DNA of 55,602 bases from an uncultured Lachnospiraceae bacterium (GTDB lineage Bacteria > Bacillota > Clostridia > Lachnospirales > Lachnospiraceae): NCBI GenBank assembly GCA_947172705.1, contig CAMWCA010000019.1, positions 1-55,602 on the forward strand, read 5' to 3'. Within the stretch, counting starts at the first letter, position 1; every line of letters begins with the position of its first letter. A model generated the notes under the pieces. That model did no database searches. It was not told where the DNA came from and saw only the letters and a program-made list of their open reading frames with translations. A program made the position numbers and the translations under genes. Below are positions 25,593-35,701 of the stretch, in pieces.

Positions 25593-25702
25593 CTTTAGCT
25601 CCTTTAGATATTCTTTTGCGTATAGTCCTGTTATATCTTACCATGAACTTGACCATTTGAACACTAAAATTTAAAATTTTTGTAAAATTTATGTAACAAT
25701 TA

Positions 25703-25761
25703 TCCATCCAGCCTCGTCCTGCCATGGGGAACAGCCAGATAGCAGGACAAGACTGGATGGA
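25703..25761 (-). terminator. Long hairpin after radA
   Basis: Arms 25761-25742 and 25722-25703 give twenty pairs on the minus strand including two G-U. The loop is about nineteen bases. The T tail is weak (TAATTGTTAC), so termination may be partial. Confidence 0.65.
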
Positions 25762-25773
25762 CAATAAAATCCG

Positions 25774-27141
25774 TTATAAGAGCTGGATCGCCTCTCCCAC
25801 GCTTTTTACGCCGATCAGTTTGATTCCCTCTATGTCTTTTACGCTTTCTATACATACAGCGGGGATGACGCAGGTAGTGAAACCAAGCTTTTTTGCCTCC
25901 TGCACCCTTGCCTGTATCATGTTTACGCCCCGCACTTCGCCGCTTAAGCCTACCTCGCCTATTGCGATCAGGCGGTCGTCGATGGCTCTGTTTTTAAAGC
26001 TGGAGACAACTGCCATAGCAATTCCAAGATCGATTGCCGGTTCCTGGATCTTGATTCCTCCTGCAATGTTTACATAGGCATCGCAGTTCCCCAGGGATAA
26101 GCCGAGCCTTTTTTCCAAAACCGCAATCAACAAATTTACTCGGTTAAAATCTGTTCCGATGGTCTGCCGCCTGGGAATGCCAAAATTAGAATGGCATACC
26201 AGCGCCTGGATCTCTATGAGCATGGGACGGCTTCCTTCCATGGAGCAGACCACGATGGAGCCGCTTGCTTCCTGAGGCTTGCCGCTGAGCATAAATTCGG
26301 AAGGGTTCAATACTTCTTTCAGCCCGGACGCCTCCATCTCAAATACTCCGATCTCATTTGTAGAACCAAATCGGTTTTTAACGCTTCGGAGAATACGGTA
26401 GGAGGCATGTCTGTCCCCCTCAAAATAAAGCACTGTATCCACCATATGCTCCAAAACCCTTGGTCCCGCCACCGTTCCCTCTTTGGTCACGTGCCCTACA
26501 ATGAAAATGGAAATGCCAAGCCCTTTTGCAATCTGCAAAAACAGGCTTGTGGCTTCCCGGACCTGGGATACGCTTCCCGGCGCAGATGAAACCTCCTCAT
26601 GATACATGGTCTGAATAGAATCGATTACCACCACATCAGGTTTGGTTCTGCGGATGGTTTCCTCGATCTCCGACAGACTGGTTTCACACAGGAGTTTCAG
26701 ACAATCGTTAAACTCTCCGATCCGGTTGGCGCGGATCTTGATCTGCTTTAAGGATTCTTCCCCTGACACATAAAGCACTTCCCGCCCGTCCCGGGCAAGC
26801 TCTCTGCATACCTGCAAGAGCAGGGTTGATTTTCCAATCCCCGGATCTCCTCCTACCAGTGTAAGAGACCCTTTTACCAGCCCTCCCCCAAGAACCCGGT
26901 CCAGCTCCTGCATATGAGTGCTGATCCGGTCTTCTTCCTCCAAAGAGATCTCCGTCAGCGCCGCCGGTTTATTTTTCTTTTTTTCCCCTGCCGTCTGAGC
27001 TTTCCCTGAAGCTCTCCCGCTTATTGTTTCCTCCACAAAGGTATTCCACTGTCGGCATCCCGGGCATTGCCCCATCCATTTGCTGGACTCATATCCACAC
27101 TCCTGACAGAAAAACACCGTTGTATTTTTCCCCTTTGCCAT
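25774..27141 (-). CDS. radA: DNA repair protein RadA
   Basis: RecA-like ATPase that drives branch migration in recombination and repair. In order: N-terminal zinc finger CQECGYESSKWMGQCPGC, Walker A GGDPGIGKSTLLLQ, the RadA-specific KNRFGSTNEIG, and a C-terminal Lon protease-like domain (INVAGG-type NIAGGIKIQEPAIDLGIAMAV). I start at ATG 27141, which gives the usual MAKGKNTTVFFCQECG beginning and has GGAG nine bases upstream. The reading from 27195 runs back into a terminator. Confidence 0.96.
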   Translation of the reverse strand: MAKGKNTTVFFCQECGYESSKWMGQCPGCRQWNTFVEETISGRASGKAQTAGEKKKNKPAALTEISLEEEDRISTHMQELDRVLGGGLVKGSLTLVGGDPGIGKSTLLLQVCRELARDGREVLYVSGEESLKQIKIRANRIGEFNDCLKLLCETSLSEIEETIRRTKPDVVVIDSIQTMYHEEVSSAPGSVSQVREATSLFLQIAKGLGISIFIVGHVTKEGTVAGPRVLEHMVDTVLYFEGDRHASYRILRSVKNRFGSTNEIGVFEMEASGLKEVLNPSEFMLSGKPQEASGSIVVCSMEGSRPMLIEIQALVCHSNFGIPRRQTIGTDFNRVNLLIAVLEKRLGLSLGNCDAYVNIAGGIKIQEPAIDLGIAMAVVSSFKNRAIDDRLIAIGEVGLSGEVRGVNMIQARVQEAKKLGFTTCVIPAVCIESVKDIEGIKLIGVKSVGEAIQLL

Positions 27142-27180
27142 AATATCTGTCTCCGTTCCGGAGCCTTGCTCCTTCCACAT

Positions 27181-27226
27181 AAAAAGCCGCTGCAAAACAG
27201 TTTTCTTCCATTTATGCAGCAGCTTT
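27181..27226 (-). terminator. Terminator upstream of radA
   Basis: On the minus strand AAAGCTGCTGCA (27226-27215) pairs with TGCAGCGGCTTT (27194-27183), one G-U, followed by a run of T. It ends the transcript of the small gene at 27252. Only 40 bases remain to the radA start, so radA relies on read-through or a promoter within this region. Confidence 0.75.
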
Positions 27227-27251
27227 CATACAATTGTTCTAAATTGGCAGC

Positions 27252-27662
27252 TTATCTGGTGATCCTCACGTTTACCTCTCCTGCTTCCGCAAGCTCAACG
27301 CTGATATTCAGCTTACCGCTGAGATTGGTTTTCATTTTACCAATGCTTTTTTCATTTACAAAAACTTCGTATTCCGTATCCTCGCTCACTCCCACAGTGA
27401 TCTGCGCATCTTCATCGCCTTCCACCTGAAAATGAATTTCCTCGGGCGTCTCCGTATAGTGTGAAACGCTTGTTCCCGGCACCGATTCGTAAACAAACAT
27501 ACCGTTCTTTTCGAGCTTGGTCATTGTTCTGTAGGTTTTTACCTTGTATAAATCTCCACAGTGCTCAAAATCTTCCAGCTTAGCCTTATCCTTAAGCCCA
27601 TGATTCCCGAAACTGATGGTTCCGTCCGCTTCCCTGCGAATTAATTCCTCTACAACAGCCAT
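27252..27662 (-). CDS. Conserved Clostridia protein (often labelled endosialidase)
   Basis: Protein of 136 residues, rich in acidic residues and beta strand, no signal peptide or membrane segment. Sequences with the same opening (MAVVEELIRREADGTISFG) are commonly labelled 'endosialidase' in Lachnospiraceae genomes. I see no sialidase active-site features and would not infer that activity. An AGGAGG-type ribosome site (GCAGGAGG) lies upstream. A possible promoter (TTGGTA, 18 bases, TATTAT) sits in the gap after clpC. Function unknown. Confidence 0.75.
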   Translation of the reverse strand: MAVVEELIRREADGTISFGNHGLKDKAKLEDFEHCGDLYKVKTYRTMTKLEKNGMFVYESVPGTSVSHYTETPEEIHFQVEGDEDAQITVGVSEDTEYEVFVNEKSIGKMKTNLSGKLNISVELAEAGEVNVRITR

Positions 27663-27756
27663 TCCCTATATCCTCCTGCTACCTGTCTTTTATCTTTCCC
27701 CTGTAGGTTAATGACAGTATAATATATTTTTGCCTTTATATCTACCAAAAATTTTA

Positions 27757-30207
27757 TTATTTTTCTTTTACCTCAAAAATCACCTGTTCTTTGCGGTATC
27801 CTGCCGTAACCCCGTCTCCTGCCTTCACTCTTCCGCTTAAGATTTCCTCTGCAAGTTTGTCTTCCACTACGCTTTGCAGCGCCCTCTTTAAAGGTCTTGC
27901 CCCCATCTTATCATCTGCATATTTGCTTACAATGTGCTCCTTCAATGCGTTGCTCACCAAAAGCCGGATCTGCATCTGCTTTTTGCATCTCTTTGCCAGA
28001 TTGTCACAGAGCAGGTTCATAATTTTATGCATTTCTTCTTTTCCAAGAGGCTGGAATACCATGATCTCATCGATACGGTTGATGAATTCCGGTTTAAAGA
28101 TCTTTTTAACCTCCTCCATCACGCCGCTTTTCATCTTTTCATAATCCTGTTCTTTCGTAGTCTCCATGGAAAAGCCCAGGTTCTTGGGTGCAACGATCCG
28201 CTGGGCGCCGGCATTGGAGGTCATGATCAGCACCGTATTCTTGAAGCTCACTTTACGTCCCTTAGAATCGGTAATATGTCCATCATCCAGCACCTGGAGC
28301 AGCACATTAAACACATCCGGATGCGCCTTTTCGATCTCATCAAACAAAACCACAGAGTAGGGGTTCTTCCTGATCTTTTCACTGAGCTGTCCGCCTTCCT
28401 CAAACCCCACATAGCCGGGCGGAGAACCGATCATTTTAGAAACCGAATGTCCTTCCATATATTCCGACATATCTACCCGTATCAAAGCGTTTTCGGAACC
28501 AAACATGGCTTCCGCCAGCGCCTTGCTAAGCTCTGTTTTTCCCACGCCGGTAGGTCCCAGAAACAGAAACGAACCAATGGGTCTGTTAGGGTCCTGTAAG
28601 CCTACCCTTCCTCTTCTGATCGCACGGGACACCGCCGAAACCGCCGCTTCCTGCCCGATCACACGCTTATGAAGAATTCCTTCCAGTTTTAAAAGCCTTT
28701 CGCTTTCCTTTTCCGTAAGCTTGTTTACAGGAACCTTGGTCCATGCCGAAACCACTTCCGCAATTTCATTTGCACCAATGGAAAAGCTGCTTTCCGCCTG
28801 TTTTTGACGGTTTCTTTCCCTTGCACGCTCAAATTTTTTAATCAGCTTTTCCTGTTCTCTGCGGATCATTGCCGCTTTTTCCAGCGCATCTGTTTTTAAG
28901 CACTGTTCTATTTCCTCATCCATTTCCCGAATGTGATCCTGCATCTCTCGCAATTTTTCCGGCGTATGCATGGTCTTTAAGCGGACTGCGGAAGCTGCCT
29001 CATCGATCAGGTCAATTGCCTTATCCGGAAGGTTTCTGTCATTGATATAACGCTCTGACAGTTGTACCGCCGCCAAAATTGCTTCCTCTGTAATGGATAC
29101 TTTATGATGCTCTTCATACTTGGGGGCAACCCCCTTTAATATCGCCACTGCCTCCTCTATGCTGGGTTCCTCCACATAAACAGACTGAAACCTTCTTTCC
29201 AGCGCAGCATCCTTTTCAACATACTTGTGGTATTCCGCTACCGTGGTAGCTCCGATCAGCTGTAATTCTCCCCGGGCAAGCGAAGGCTTTAAAATATTAG
29301 ATGCATCAATGGCTCCTTCTGCACCGCCTGCCCCTATGATGGTATGCATTTCATCCAAAAAGAGGATCACATTACCGTCCTCCTGGACCTCTCTGATCAC
29401 CCTTTTGATTCTCTCTTCAAATTCCCCCCGGTACTTGGAACCGGCAACCATTCCTGAAAGATCCAGCGTCAGAAGCCGTTTGTTCTGTACCGTAAAGGGC
29501 ACCTCCCCCGCTACAATACGCAAAGCAAGCCCTTCTACCACCGCCGTCTTTCCCACTCCCGGTTCGCCAATCAGACAGGGATTGTTTTTGGTTCTGCGGC
29601 TCAGAATCTCTATGACCCGCTTGATCTCATTTTCTCTTCCGATCACAGGGTCCAGTCCTCCCGACGCAGCAAGCGCCGTCAGATCTCTGCTGTACTGCTC
29701 CAGGGTAGAAGTCTGCTTGCTTTTACGGCTCTGCTTTTTCCCTAAATCCTCTTTGTAAAGGCTGCCGTCCTCTCCCATAGCGATAAGCGTATCGACATAA
29801 AGCTTCTGAACAGACACGCCAAGGGTATTGAGCAGCCGCACGGCGACATTTTCCCCTTCCTTCAGCAATGCAAGAAGGATATGCTCTGTCCCTGTCGCAT
29901 CCCCGCCAAAACGATCCGCCTGGCGATGCGCCTCCTCAAGAACCCTTTGGGCTCTGGGAGATATACTGCTCCGCTCCTTCAAGGTAACTGCCGCCTCAGG
30001 CATAATCAGATCCTGTATCATCTCAATGATCTTATCCACATCGGCTCCATTTTCTTTTAAAACCCTGGATGCCACTCCCGTATTTTCCTTTAGCAAGCCC
30101 ACCAGAATATGTTCCGTTCCCACATACCCTGCACGCATTCTGGATGCCGTTTTCTCTGCAAGGGATAACGCCGCTTTTGCCTTATCTGTAAAACCGCCTG
30201 ACTGCAT
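27757..30207 (-). CDS. clpC: AAA+ unfoldase ClpC
   Basis: Hsp100 ATPase that unfolds proteins for ClpP. Two N-terminal Clp repeats (residues about 1-145), first AAA domain with Walker A GEPGVGKTAVVEG, a UVR-type middle domain (EMDEEIEQCLKTDALEKAAMI), and second AAA domain with GPTGVGKTELSKAL. An LGF-type ClpP-contact segment is likely in the C-terminal AAA part. I start at ATG 30207 because GGAG lies six bases upstream. The ATG at 30219 has no ribosome site. No ctsR, mcsA or mcsB gene is nearby, unlike in Bacillus, so regulation must differ. Confidence 0.94.
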   Translation of the reverse strand: MQSGGFTDKAKAALSLAEKTASRMRAGYVGTEHILVGLLKENTGVASRVLKENGADVDKIIEMIQDLIMPEAAVTLKERSSISPRAQRVLEEAHRQADRFGGDATGTEHILLALLKEGENVAVRLLNTLGVSVQKLYVDTLIAMGEDGSLYKEDLGKKQSRKSKQTSTLEQYSRDLTALAASGGLDPVIGRENEIKRVIEILSRRTKNNPCLIGEPGVGKTAVVEGLALRIVAGEVPFTVQNKRLLTLDLSGMVAGSKYRGEFEERIKRVIREVQEDGNVILFLDEMHTIIGAGGAEGAIDASNILKPSLARGELQLIGATTVAEYHKYVEKDAALERRFQSVYVEEPSIEEAVAILKGVAPKYEEHHKVSITEEAILAAVQLSERYINDRNLPDKAIDLIDEAASAVRLKTMHTPEKLREMQDHIREMDEEIEQCLKTDALEKAAMIRREQEKLIKKFERARERNRQKQAESSFSIGANEIAEVVSAWTKVPVNKLTEKESERLLKLEGILHKRVIGQEAAVSAVSRAIRRGRVGLQDPNRPIGSFLFLGPTGVGKTELSKALAEAMFGSENALIRVDMSEYMEGHSVSKMIGSPPGYVGFEEGGQLSEKIRKNPYSVVLFDEIEKAHPDVFNVLLQVLDDGHITDSKGRKVSFKNTVLIMTSNAGAQRIVAPKNLGFSMETTKEQDYEKMKSGVMEEVKKIFKPEFINRIDEIMVFQPLGKEEMHKIMNLLCDNLAKRCKKQMQIRLLVSNALKEHIVSKYADDKMGARPLKRALQSVVEDKLAEEILSGRVKAGDGVTAGYRKEQVIFEVKEK

Positions 30208-30279
30208 GTTAATCTCCATTCTAAATTTTTCTGTTTTGATAGGCAGGAGGAACAGCTTGTGCCATTCCTCCCGTACATT

Positions 30280-31632
30280 TTAAATATCTTTATCGTCCAT
30301 GTTTAAAAATTCAAATTCAAACTCATCATCATCAATTAAAAAGTTTTGGGGCTTTCTCGCCGCCGGCTTCCTGACAGGTTCTTTCCTTTCCGCAGCATGA
30401 AGCTCCCGCTCCCCTCTTGCCGCCGGCTGCGCTGAGCGTTCTCTGGGTCTTGGCGTCCGCTCCTGATTCTCAGAAGCCGTCGTCGGTCTCCTTTTTTTCA
30501 CAGGAACAGGTTCTTCCTCTTCTTCCACTACCCGCCTTCTGACCTTCCTTCTCACCGGTTCAGGCTCTTCTTCCTCTTCTTCTTCCTCTTCCTCCTCATC
30601 ATCTTCCTCATAGTAAAGATTCCTGATCTTAAACAGAAGGATGGTGATTACAACAAAGAGAACCACAACCACCACTGCCAGAATGATGATCACGATCTTT
30701 TCTTTTTCCACCTGATCCTGCAGCTTCTGCATTCCCTCTGTTGCAGTACTGGAAGCAGCAAGCAATTCGCTGACTTTCATTTTATTTCCTTCGTTGTTCA
30801 GGTAGAGGTAGTAGGTATACTCATTGGTGGCAGGGTCCATATCATAATGCACTTCATAGTCATTGTGCTCCTCTACCGGTTCAGGAGCAGGTTCTTCCCC
30901 TTCCGGTGTTTCGCCTTCGCCTTCCACAGGAGCTTCTCCCTCGGCAGGCGCTTCTGTACCCTCGCCTTCGCTGCCTTCTGCAGGCGCCTGTGTACCTTCT
31001 CCTCCGCCTTCCCCGGAGGCGCTTCCCTGACCGATCTCAATCAGGTCTGAACGCACATATCCTTCAATGGTCCTGCCGTTATAGCTGCAGGTTAATTGAT
31101 ACCACTTGTTTCCACTGTTATCATTTGCTTCACCGATCAGCGTGATGGCTGTGCCGCTGGGCAAAGATGCCACCGCCGCATGCTCCTTTGAAGCGCCGGT
31201 TCTTACATTTACATTATTTCCCGACTTGATCACCGCCTGCTGCTCCCCTATGGAAGTAGGCACCGTATCAGCCGGCTGCTGTGCGCTCTGAGAACTGCTT
31301 TCCTGGGACTGGGAGCTGCTTGTTTCTTTGATCTCAATGGTTCCGCTTACTTCCACCAGATCTCCTTTAATATATCCGTATCCACCCTCTGCCACCGATA
31401 CCTTATACCATACAGCCCCTGAGCTGTCCTTAACGGCTTCCAGAATGTCGATGGTTTTGCCTTTGACCGTACTGCCTACCACTTCACTGTCTGTGCTGGT
31501 GTTTGCCCGGATTCGTGCAGTCTCCGCCTTTATTGTCCCTTCCGCCGCATGGCTGGAAAAGGTCATGATGCAAACTGTCATTGCCATAACTGCCAGCCCC
31601 GACAGTCCTTTGATCACACTAAATTTTTTCAC
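30280..31632 (-). CDS. Membrane protein with two SH3b domains and acidic tail
   Basis: Cell-surface protein of about 450 residues. A signal peptide (GLSGLAVMAMTVCIMTFSSHAAEG) is followed by two bacterial SH3 domains, the first around IRANTSTDSEVVGS and the second around VNVRTGASKEHAAV. Next comes a Glu/Pro/Gly-rich linker, one membrane helix (IVIIILAVVVVVLFVVITIL), a run of Glu and Asp, and a basic Arg/Lys-rich cytoplasmic tail. The start is GTG at 31632, with AGGAG eight bases upstream. The longer ATG reading from 31731 lies inside the preceding gene. It probably senses or binds cell wall (inference). Operon: purine genes and zinc-ribbon protein upstream, clpC downstream. Confidence 0.82.
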   Translation of the reverse strand: MKKFSVIKGLSGLAVMAMTVCIMTFSSHAAEGTIKAETARIRANTSTDSEVVGSTVKGKTIDILEAVKDSSGAVWYKVSVAEGGYGYIKGDLVEVSGTIEIKETSSSQSQESSSQSAQQPADTVPTSIGEQQAVIKSGNNVNVRTGASKEHAAVASLPSGTAITLIGEANDNSGNKWYQLTCSYNGRTIEGYVRSDLIEIGQGSASGEGGGEGTQAPAEGSEGEGTEAPAEGEAPVEGEGETPEGEEPAPEPVEEHNDYEVHYDMDPATNEYTYYLYLNNEGNKMKVSELLAASSTATEGMQKLQDQVEKEKIVIIILAVVVVVLFVVITILLFKIRNLYYEEDDEEEEEEEEEEEPEPVRRKVRRRVVEEEEEPVPVKKRRPTTASENQERTPRPRERSAQPAARGERELHAAERKEPVRKPAARKPQNFLIDDDEFEFEFLNMDDKDI

Positions 31633-31645
31633 TTTTAATTCTCCT

Positions 31646-32110
31646 TTATCTCTCTCTCGTAAAACGCTTGCTTCCCTGTTCCATACGTCCGCTTTCTCCA
31701 TAGCCCGTGACGTTCTTCTTACGGTCGGCACGCGCTGCCTTTTCTACCTCTCTGTGATAATTCTCTTCACACTTGGGGCAGAGACGGCCTGTGGTAATAT
31801 TCTCCCCACAGACTTCACATCTTAAATAGCCTCCCTTATTGTCCAGCACATCAAAGCGTTTTTCTTTCACCAGATCTCTGATCGACTTATGGGAAACCCC
31901 TGTCATATCTGATATTTCCGCCACATTGGCTCCCCTGTGGCGCTCCAGATAATTACGCACCTTTCCATAATCATCGTACTCTTTGGCGCCGCAATCCTCA
32001 CAAACAAATTCCCCCACTCCCTTGAAAACCAGCACACCGCCGCATGCCTGGCATATGGTTGGTCTGTGTATCTCCTGCGCCAAAAAAGCTTTACGTCTTT
32101 CGTCAGCCAT
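31646..32110 (-). CDS. Zinc-ribbon and helix-turn-helix protein, YvyF-like
   Basis: Protein of 154 residues. An N-terminal zinc ribbon (CQACGG...CEDCGAKEYDDYGKV), a winged-helix-like middle (NVAEISDMTGVSHKSIRDLV) and a second zinc ribbon (CEVCGENITTGRLCPKC) are clear. The layout recalls the YvyF 'flagellar operon protein' family, but no flagellar genes are near. It starts 21 bases after purD and ends 13 bases before the SH3 protein, so it belongs to that transcript. It may be a regulator (inference). Confidence 0.78.
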   Translation of the reverse strand: MADERRKAFLAQEIHRPTICQACGGVLVFKGVGEFVCEDCGAKEYDDYGKVRNYLERHRGANVAEISDMTGVSHKSIRDLVKEKRFDVLDNKGGYLRCEVCGENITTGRLCPKCEENYHREVEKAARADRKKNVTGYGESGRMEQGSKRFTRER

Positions 32111-32131
32111 AAATTCTCACCAACCCTTCAT

Positions 32132-33403
32132 TTATACCTCATCGATTGCTTTACCGATGTCATGACGCATATATTTATTAGAAAAGTTTACCCATGCAGT
32201 TGCCGCATATGCATTTTCTCTTGCCTCTTTTAAATCTTTTCCTTTTGCAGTAATTCCGAGAACCCTTCCTCCATTGGTCACAATGCCCTGGTCTGTCTTT
32301 TTCGTGCCTGCATGGAAACAAAAATAAGAATCCTGTCCCTCAAACTTTTCAAGTCCTTCTATCAAAAAGCCCTTTTCATACTTTACCGGATACCCTTCCG
32401 ATGCAAGCACAACGCAAACTGCCGCATTGTCCTCAAATACCAGCTCCACCTCGTCCAGCCTTCCGTCGATGCACGCCTCCATTACTTCAATCATATCATT
32501 TTGCATTCTAGGCAGAACCACCTGGGCTTCCGGATCTCCAAAGCGGGCATTGTATTCCAACACCCTTGGTCCCTTTTCCGTCAGCATCAGCCCAAAGAAA
32601 ATAATGCCCTTAAAAGGTCTCCCTTCCGCCGCCATAGCGTCTACGGTTGCCTGGTAAATATATTTCTGGCAGAAAGCATCCACTTCCCTGGTGTAGAAGG
32701 GGCTGGGGGAAAAGGTTCCCATACCGCCGGTATTCAACCCTGTGTCCCCGTCTCCTGCTCTCTTATGATCCTGAGCGGAGGTCATAGTCTTAATGGTCTT
32801 CCCATCCACATAGGAAAGAACTGAAACCTCCCTGCCCGTCATAAACTCTTCGATCACAAGGCGGTTTCCTGCGCTTCCAAACTGCTTGTCGAGCATGATG
32901 GTCTTCACGCCTTCCTTCGCCTCCTCCAAAGTCTGGCAGATCAGCACTCCTTTGCCAAGGGCTAGTCCGTCCGCTTTCAGCACGATGGGAAACTCTGCCT
33001 TTTCCAGATAAGAAAGCGCCTCCTTGGGGGAATCAAAGGTTTCATATTGCGCTGTGGGGATGTTATATTTTTTCATAAGATCCTTGGAAAATGCCTTGCT
33101 TCCTTCCAGTATTGCCGCATTTTTCCGGGGTCCAAAAGCACGCAGCCCCGCTTTCTCCAACTCGTCCACCAGCCCCCCTACCAGTGGATCATCCATTCCT
33201 ACAATGGTAAGGTCAATCTCCTTTTCTTTGGCAAAAGCAACAATTTTTTCAAATTCCATAGCGCCGATGGGAACACATTCCGCAATCAGACCAATCCCGG
33301 CATTTCCCGGCGCACAATAGATCTGATCCACTTTTTTGCTTTTTGCCGCGCTTGCCGCAATGGCGTGTTCTCTTCCGCCGCTTCCTACAATTAAAACTTT
33401 CAT
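32132..33403 (-). CDS. purD: Phosphoribosylamine-glycine ligase
   Basis: Makes GAR from phosphoribosylamine, glycine and ATP, the second step of purine synthesis. ATP-grasp enzyme of 423 residues, the usual length. It opens with MKVLIVGSGGREHAIA and has APGNAG, the ATP-grasp loop LKADGLALGKGV, and GGMGTFSPSPF. The last gene of purE-purM-purN-purD, 16 bases after purN. Confidence 0.97.
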   Translation of the reverse strand: MKVLIVGSGGREHAIAASAAKSKKVDQIYCAPGNAGIGLIAECVPIGAMEFEKIVAFAKEKEIDLTIVGMDDPLVGGLVDELEKAGLRAFGPRKNAAILEGSKAFSKDLMKKYNIPTAQYETFDSPKEALSYLEKAEFPIVLKADGLALGKGVLICQTLEEAKEGVKTIMLDKQFGSAGNRLVIEEFMTGREVSVLSYVDGKTIKTMTSAQDHKRAGDGDTGLNTGGMGTFSPSPFYTREVDAFCQKYIYQATVDAMAAEGRPFKGIIFFGLMLTEKGPRVLEYNARFGDPEAQVVLPRMQNDMIEVMEACIDGRLDEVELVFEDNAAVCVVLASEGYPVKYEKGFLIEGLEKFEGQDSYFCFHAGTKKTDQGIVTNGGRVLGITAKGKDLKEARENAYAATAWVNFSNKYMRHDIGKAIDEV

Positions 33404-33419
33404 TGCGCCATCCCTTTCT

Positions 33420-34013
33420 TTATCCTTTTGCTCCGGCGATCTGATCGATCGCCTTGGGCAGTATGATCCATTCCGCCTGCTCCATCACTCTGCGCTGTAA
33501 AAGCTCCGGCGTATCGCCCTCCAGGACTTCTACCGCTTTCTGCAGAATGATCTTTCCTGTATCTGTCCCCTCATCCACATAATGTACGGTGGCGCCCGTT
33601 ACCTTTACGCCTCTTGCCAGTGCCGCTTCATGCACCTTCAAGCCATAATACCCGGTTCCGCAAAAAGAGGGGATCAGCGAAGGATGAATATTGATGATCC
33701 GATCCCGATATACCTCGATCATTTTTTCGGGGAGAATAACCAGAAATCCGGCAAGCACGATCAGATCCGGCTCCAACGCTTCCAACTGATCCAGAAACGC
33801 CCTGTTAAACGCCTCCCGGCTTTCAAAGTTCTTAGGAGAAATGGAAAAAGCCGGTATCCCTGCCTTTTTTGCCCTCTCCAACGCATACGCGCCTGCATTA
33901 TTGCTGATCACGCCTATGATCCTTGTATTTCTAATGGTTCCCTTTTCCACTCCGTCAATAATTGCCTGAAGATTGGTTCCTCCGCCGGAAACGCAGACTA
34001 CGATATTCAGCAT
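33420..34013 (-). CDS. purN: Phosphoribosylglycinamide formyltransferase
   Basis: Transfers a formyl group from 10-formyl-THF to GAR, the third purine step. 197 residues. Visible landmarks are [14 protein letters not shown] (substrate loop), [11 protein letters not shown] with the catalytic Asn and His, and [15 protein letters not shown] with the Asp. It overlaps the purM stop by seven bases, so the two are coupled. Confidence 0.96.
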   Translation of the reverse strand: MLNIVVCVSGGGTNLQAIIDGVEKGTIRNTRIIGVISNNAGAYALERAKKAGIPAFSISPKNFESREAFNRAFLDQLEALEPDLIVLAGFLVILPEKMIEVYRDRIINIHPSLIPSFCGTGYYGLKVHEAALARGVKVTGATVHYVDEGTDTGKIILQKAVEVLEGDTPELLQRRVMEQAEWIILPKAIDQIAGAKG

Positions 34014-35032
34014 ATGGTCACTCCCTTTTCACCGGGCTGTACCTTTCCAACCACCCAGGCTTCCTCACCTGCTGCCTGGATGGCGGCAATGGTCCGCTCC
34101 ACATCGGCAGGATCAAGGGCAAGAACCATGCCCAGTCCCATATTGTAGGTATTGTACATCATCTTCTCATCCACATTGCCCTTTTTCTGCATCAAACCAA
34201 AAATAGGCGGAATGGGATAGCTGCCCTTTTCAATTACTGCGCATACGCCGTCCGGCAGCATTCTGGGGATATTCTCATAAAATCCGCCCCCTGTAATATG
34301 GCTGCAGCCTTTTATGGTAACGCCTGCTTCTTTTACGCTTTTGATCGCCTTCACGTAAATTTTGGTAGGCGTAAGCAACGTTTCTCCCAGAGTCTTTCCC
34401 AATTCGTCATAATATGTATCCAGACTTTCCTTCGTCATGTCAAAAATCTTCCTCACCAGGGAAAATCCATTGCTGTGAACGCCTGATGAAGCAATCCCCA
34501 CCAGCACGTCGCCCGGCTTGATATTTTCTCCTGTGATCAGATCCTTCTCATCAATCACACCTACCGTAAAGCCCGCAAGGTCGTATTCCTCCTCCGGCAT
34601 CAGCCCCGGATGTTCCGCCGTCTCACCGCCGATCAGCGCGGCTCCCGCCTGTTTACAGCCTTCCGCCACTCCCTTTACGATCGCCGCGATCTTTTCGGGA
34701 TAATTCTTGCCGCAGGCAATATAGTCAAGGAAAAATAACGGTTCTCCGCCTGCGCATACAATATCGTTAACACACATGGCAACGCAGTCGATTCCCACCG
34801 TATCATGCTGATCCATCAAAAAGGCAAGCTTGATCTTGGTTCCCACTCCGTCTGTTCCTGAAACCAAAGTGGGTTTTTCCATATTTTTAATGGAAGAAAG
34901 GGAAAACGCTCCCGAAAACCCGCCGATCCCGCCAAGCACCTCGGGTCTCATGGTTTCCTTTACATACCCCTTCATCAGTTCCACACTGCGATAACCTGCC
35001 TCAATATCCACACCGGCATTTTTGTAATCCAT
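34007..35032 (-). CDS. purM: Phosphoribosylformylglycinamidine cyclo-ligase
   Basis: Closes the imidazole ring of AIR from FGAM, the fifth purine step and the one after PurL. 341 residues with [26 protein letters not shown], and [20 protein letters not shown] lies upstream of the ATG. It lies 40 bases after purE. Confidence 0.97.
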   Translation of the reverse strand: MDYKNAGVDIEAGYRSVELMKGYVKETMRPEVLGGIGGFSGAFSLSSIKNMEKPTLVSGTDGVGTKIKLAFLMDQHDTVGIDCVAMCVNDIVCAGGEPLFFLDYIACGKNYPEKIAAIVKGVAEGCKQAGAALIGGETAEHPGLMPEEEYDLAGFTVGVIDEKDLITGENIKPGDVLVGIASSGVHSNGFSLVRKIFDMTKESLDTYYDELGKTLGETLLTPTKIYVKAIKSVKEAGVTIKGCSHITGGGFYENIPRMLPDGVCAVIEKGSYPIPPIFGLMQKKGNVDEKMMYNTYNMGLGMVLALDPADVERTIAAIQAAGEEAWVVGKVQPGEKGVTIC

Positions 35033-35072
35033 TTTTTCCTCCGTTCCGAAGCCTTTCGCCCCGCCTGTTTTC

Positions 35073-35573
35073 TTAATAATTTTGATAGCCCACCTGATCT
35101 AATCTTTCGTCCTTTTTCTGAACGCCTTCCTTCATCTTAGCGCTGTACTCTTTCAGCTTCTTTAAAAGAGTCTCGTCGGAAGTCGCCAGAATCTTAGCCG
35201 CAAGAAGCCCCGCATTAGCGCCGCCGTTGATCGCCACCGTCGCCACCGGGATACCCGAGGGCATCTGCACGATGGAATAAAGGGAATCTCTTCCCCCAAG
35301 GGACGTGGTGTGCATGGGAATGCCGATCACCGGCATGGGGAAAATAGCCGCACACATACCCGGCAAATGCGCCGCCATGCCCGCTCCCGCAATGATCACC
35401 TTCAATCCTCTCTCCTCCGCCGACTTGGCATATTCAAAAAACACATCCGGTTCTCTGTGGGCGGAAATAATTCTCATCTCAAAGGAAATGCCAAGCTCTG
35501 TCAGCACATCCGCCGCCTTCGCCATAACCGGCATATCCGAGTCGCTGCCCATCACGATTCCTACCTGTGTCAT
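35073..35573 (-). CDS. purE: N5-carboxyaminoimidazole ribonucleotide mutase
   Basis: Class I PurE, which moves the carboxyl group of N5-CAIR to give CAIR. Landmarks are [17 protein letters not shown] with the catalytic His, and [11 protein letters not shown] start at ATG 35573, with GGAGG seven bases upstream. An ATG at 35615 adds 14 untypical residues and overlaps the promoter. No purK is adjacent. First gene of the purEMND transcript. Confidence 0.96.
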   Translation of the reverse strand: MTQVGIVMGSDSDMPVMAKAADVLTELGISFEMRIISAHREPDVFFEYAKSAEERGLKVIIAGAGMAAHLPGMCAAIFPMPVIGIPMHTTSLGGRDSLYSIVQMPSGIPVATVAINGGANAGLLAAKILATSDETLLKKLKEYSAKMKEGVQKKDERLDQVGYQNY

Positions 35574-35610
35574 ATCCTTACCTCCGTTCTCTGGTCTTTT
35601 GTCCTCTAAC

Positions 35611-35640
35611 ATCATACTATAAAACAGGTCTTTACTACAA
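35611..35640 (-). promoter_or_regulatory. Candidate promoter of purEMND
   Basis: TTGTAG (35640-35635), 18-base spacer, TATGAT (35616-35611) on the minus strand, giving a leader of about 30 bases. No purine riboswitch is seen between here and the foldback element. Confidence 0.5.
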
Positions 35641-35701
35641 CCATATTTTACACCTCAATTTTTATCCTGTCATCCTAATTTATGATCCTACATAAAATCT
35701 T

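Noticed and set aside
27252..27662. Endosialidase activity for the 136-residue protein
   Set aside because: The database name is not backed by any visible sialidase motif, and the protein is far too small.
30220..30279. GGAGGAA/TTCCTCC hairpin between the SH3 gene and clpC
   Set aside because: The stem is only seven bases with no T run on the coding strand, too weak to list as a terminator.
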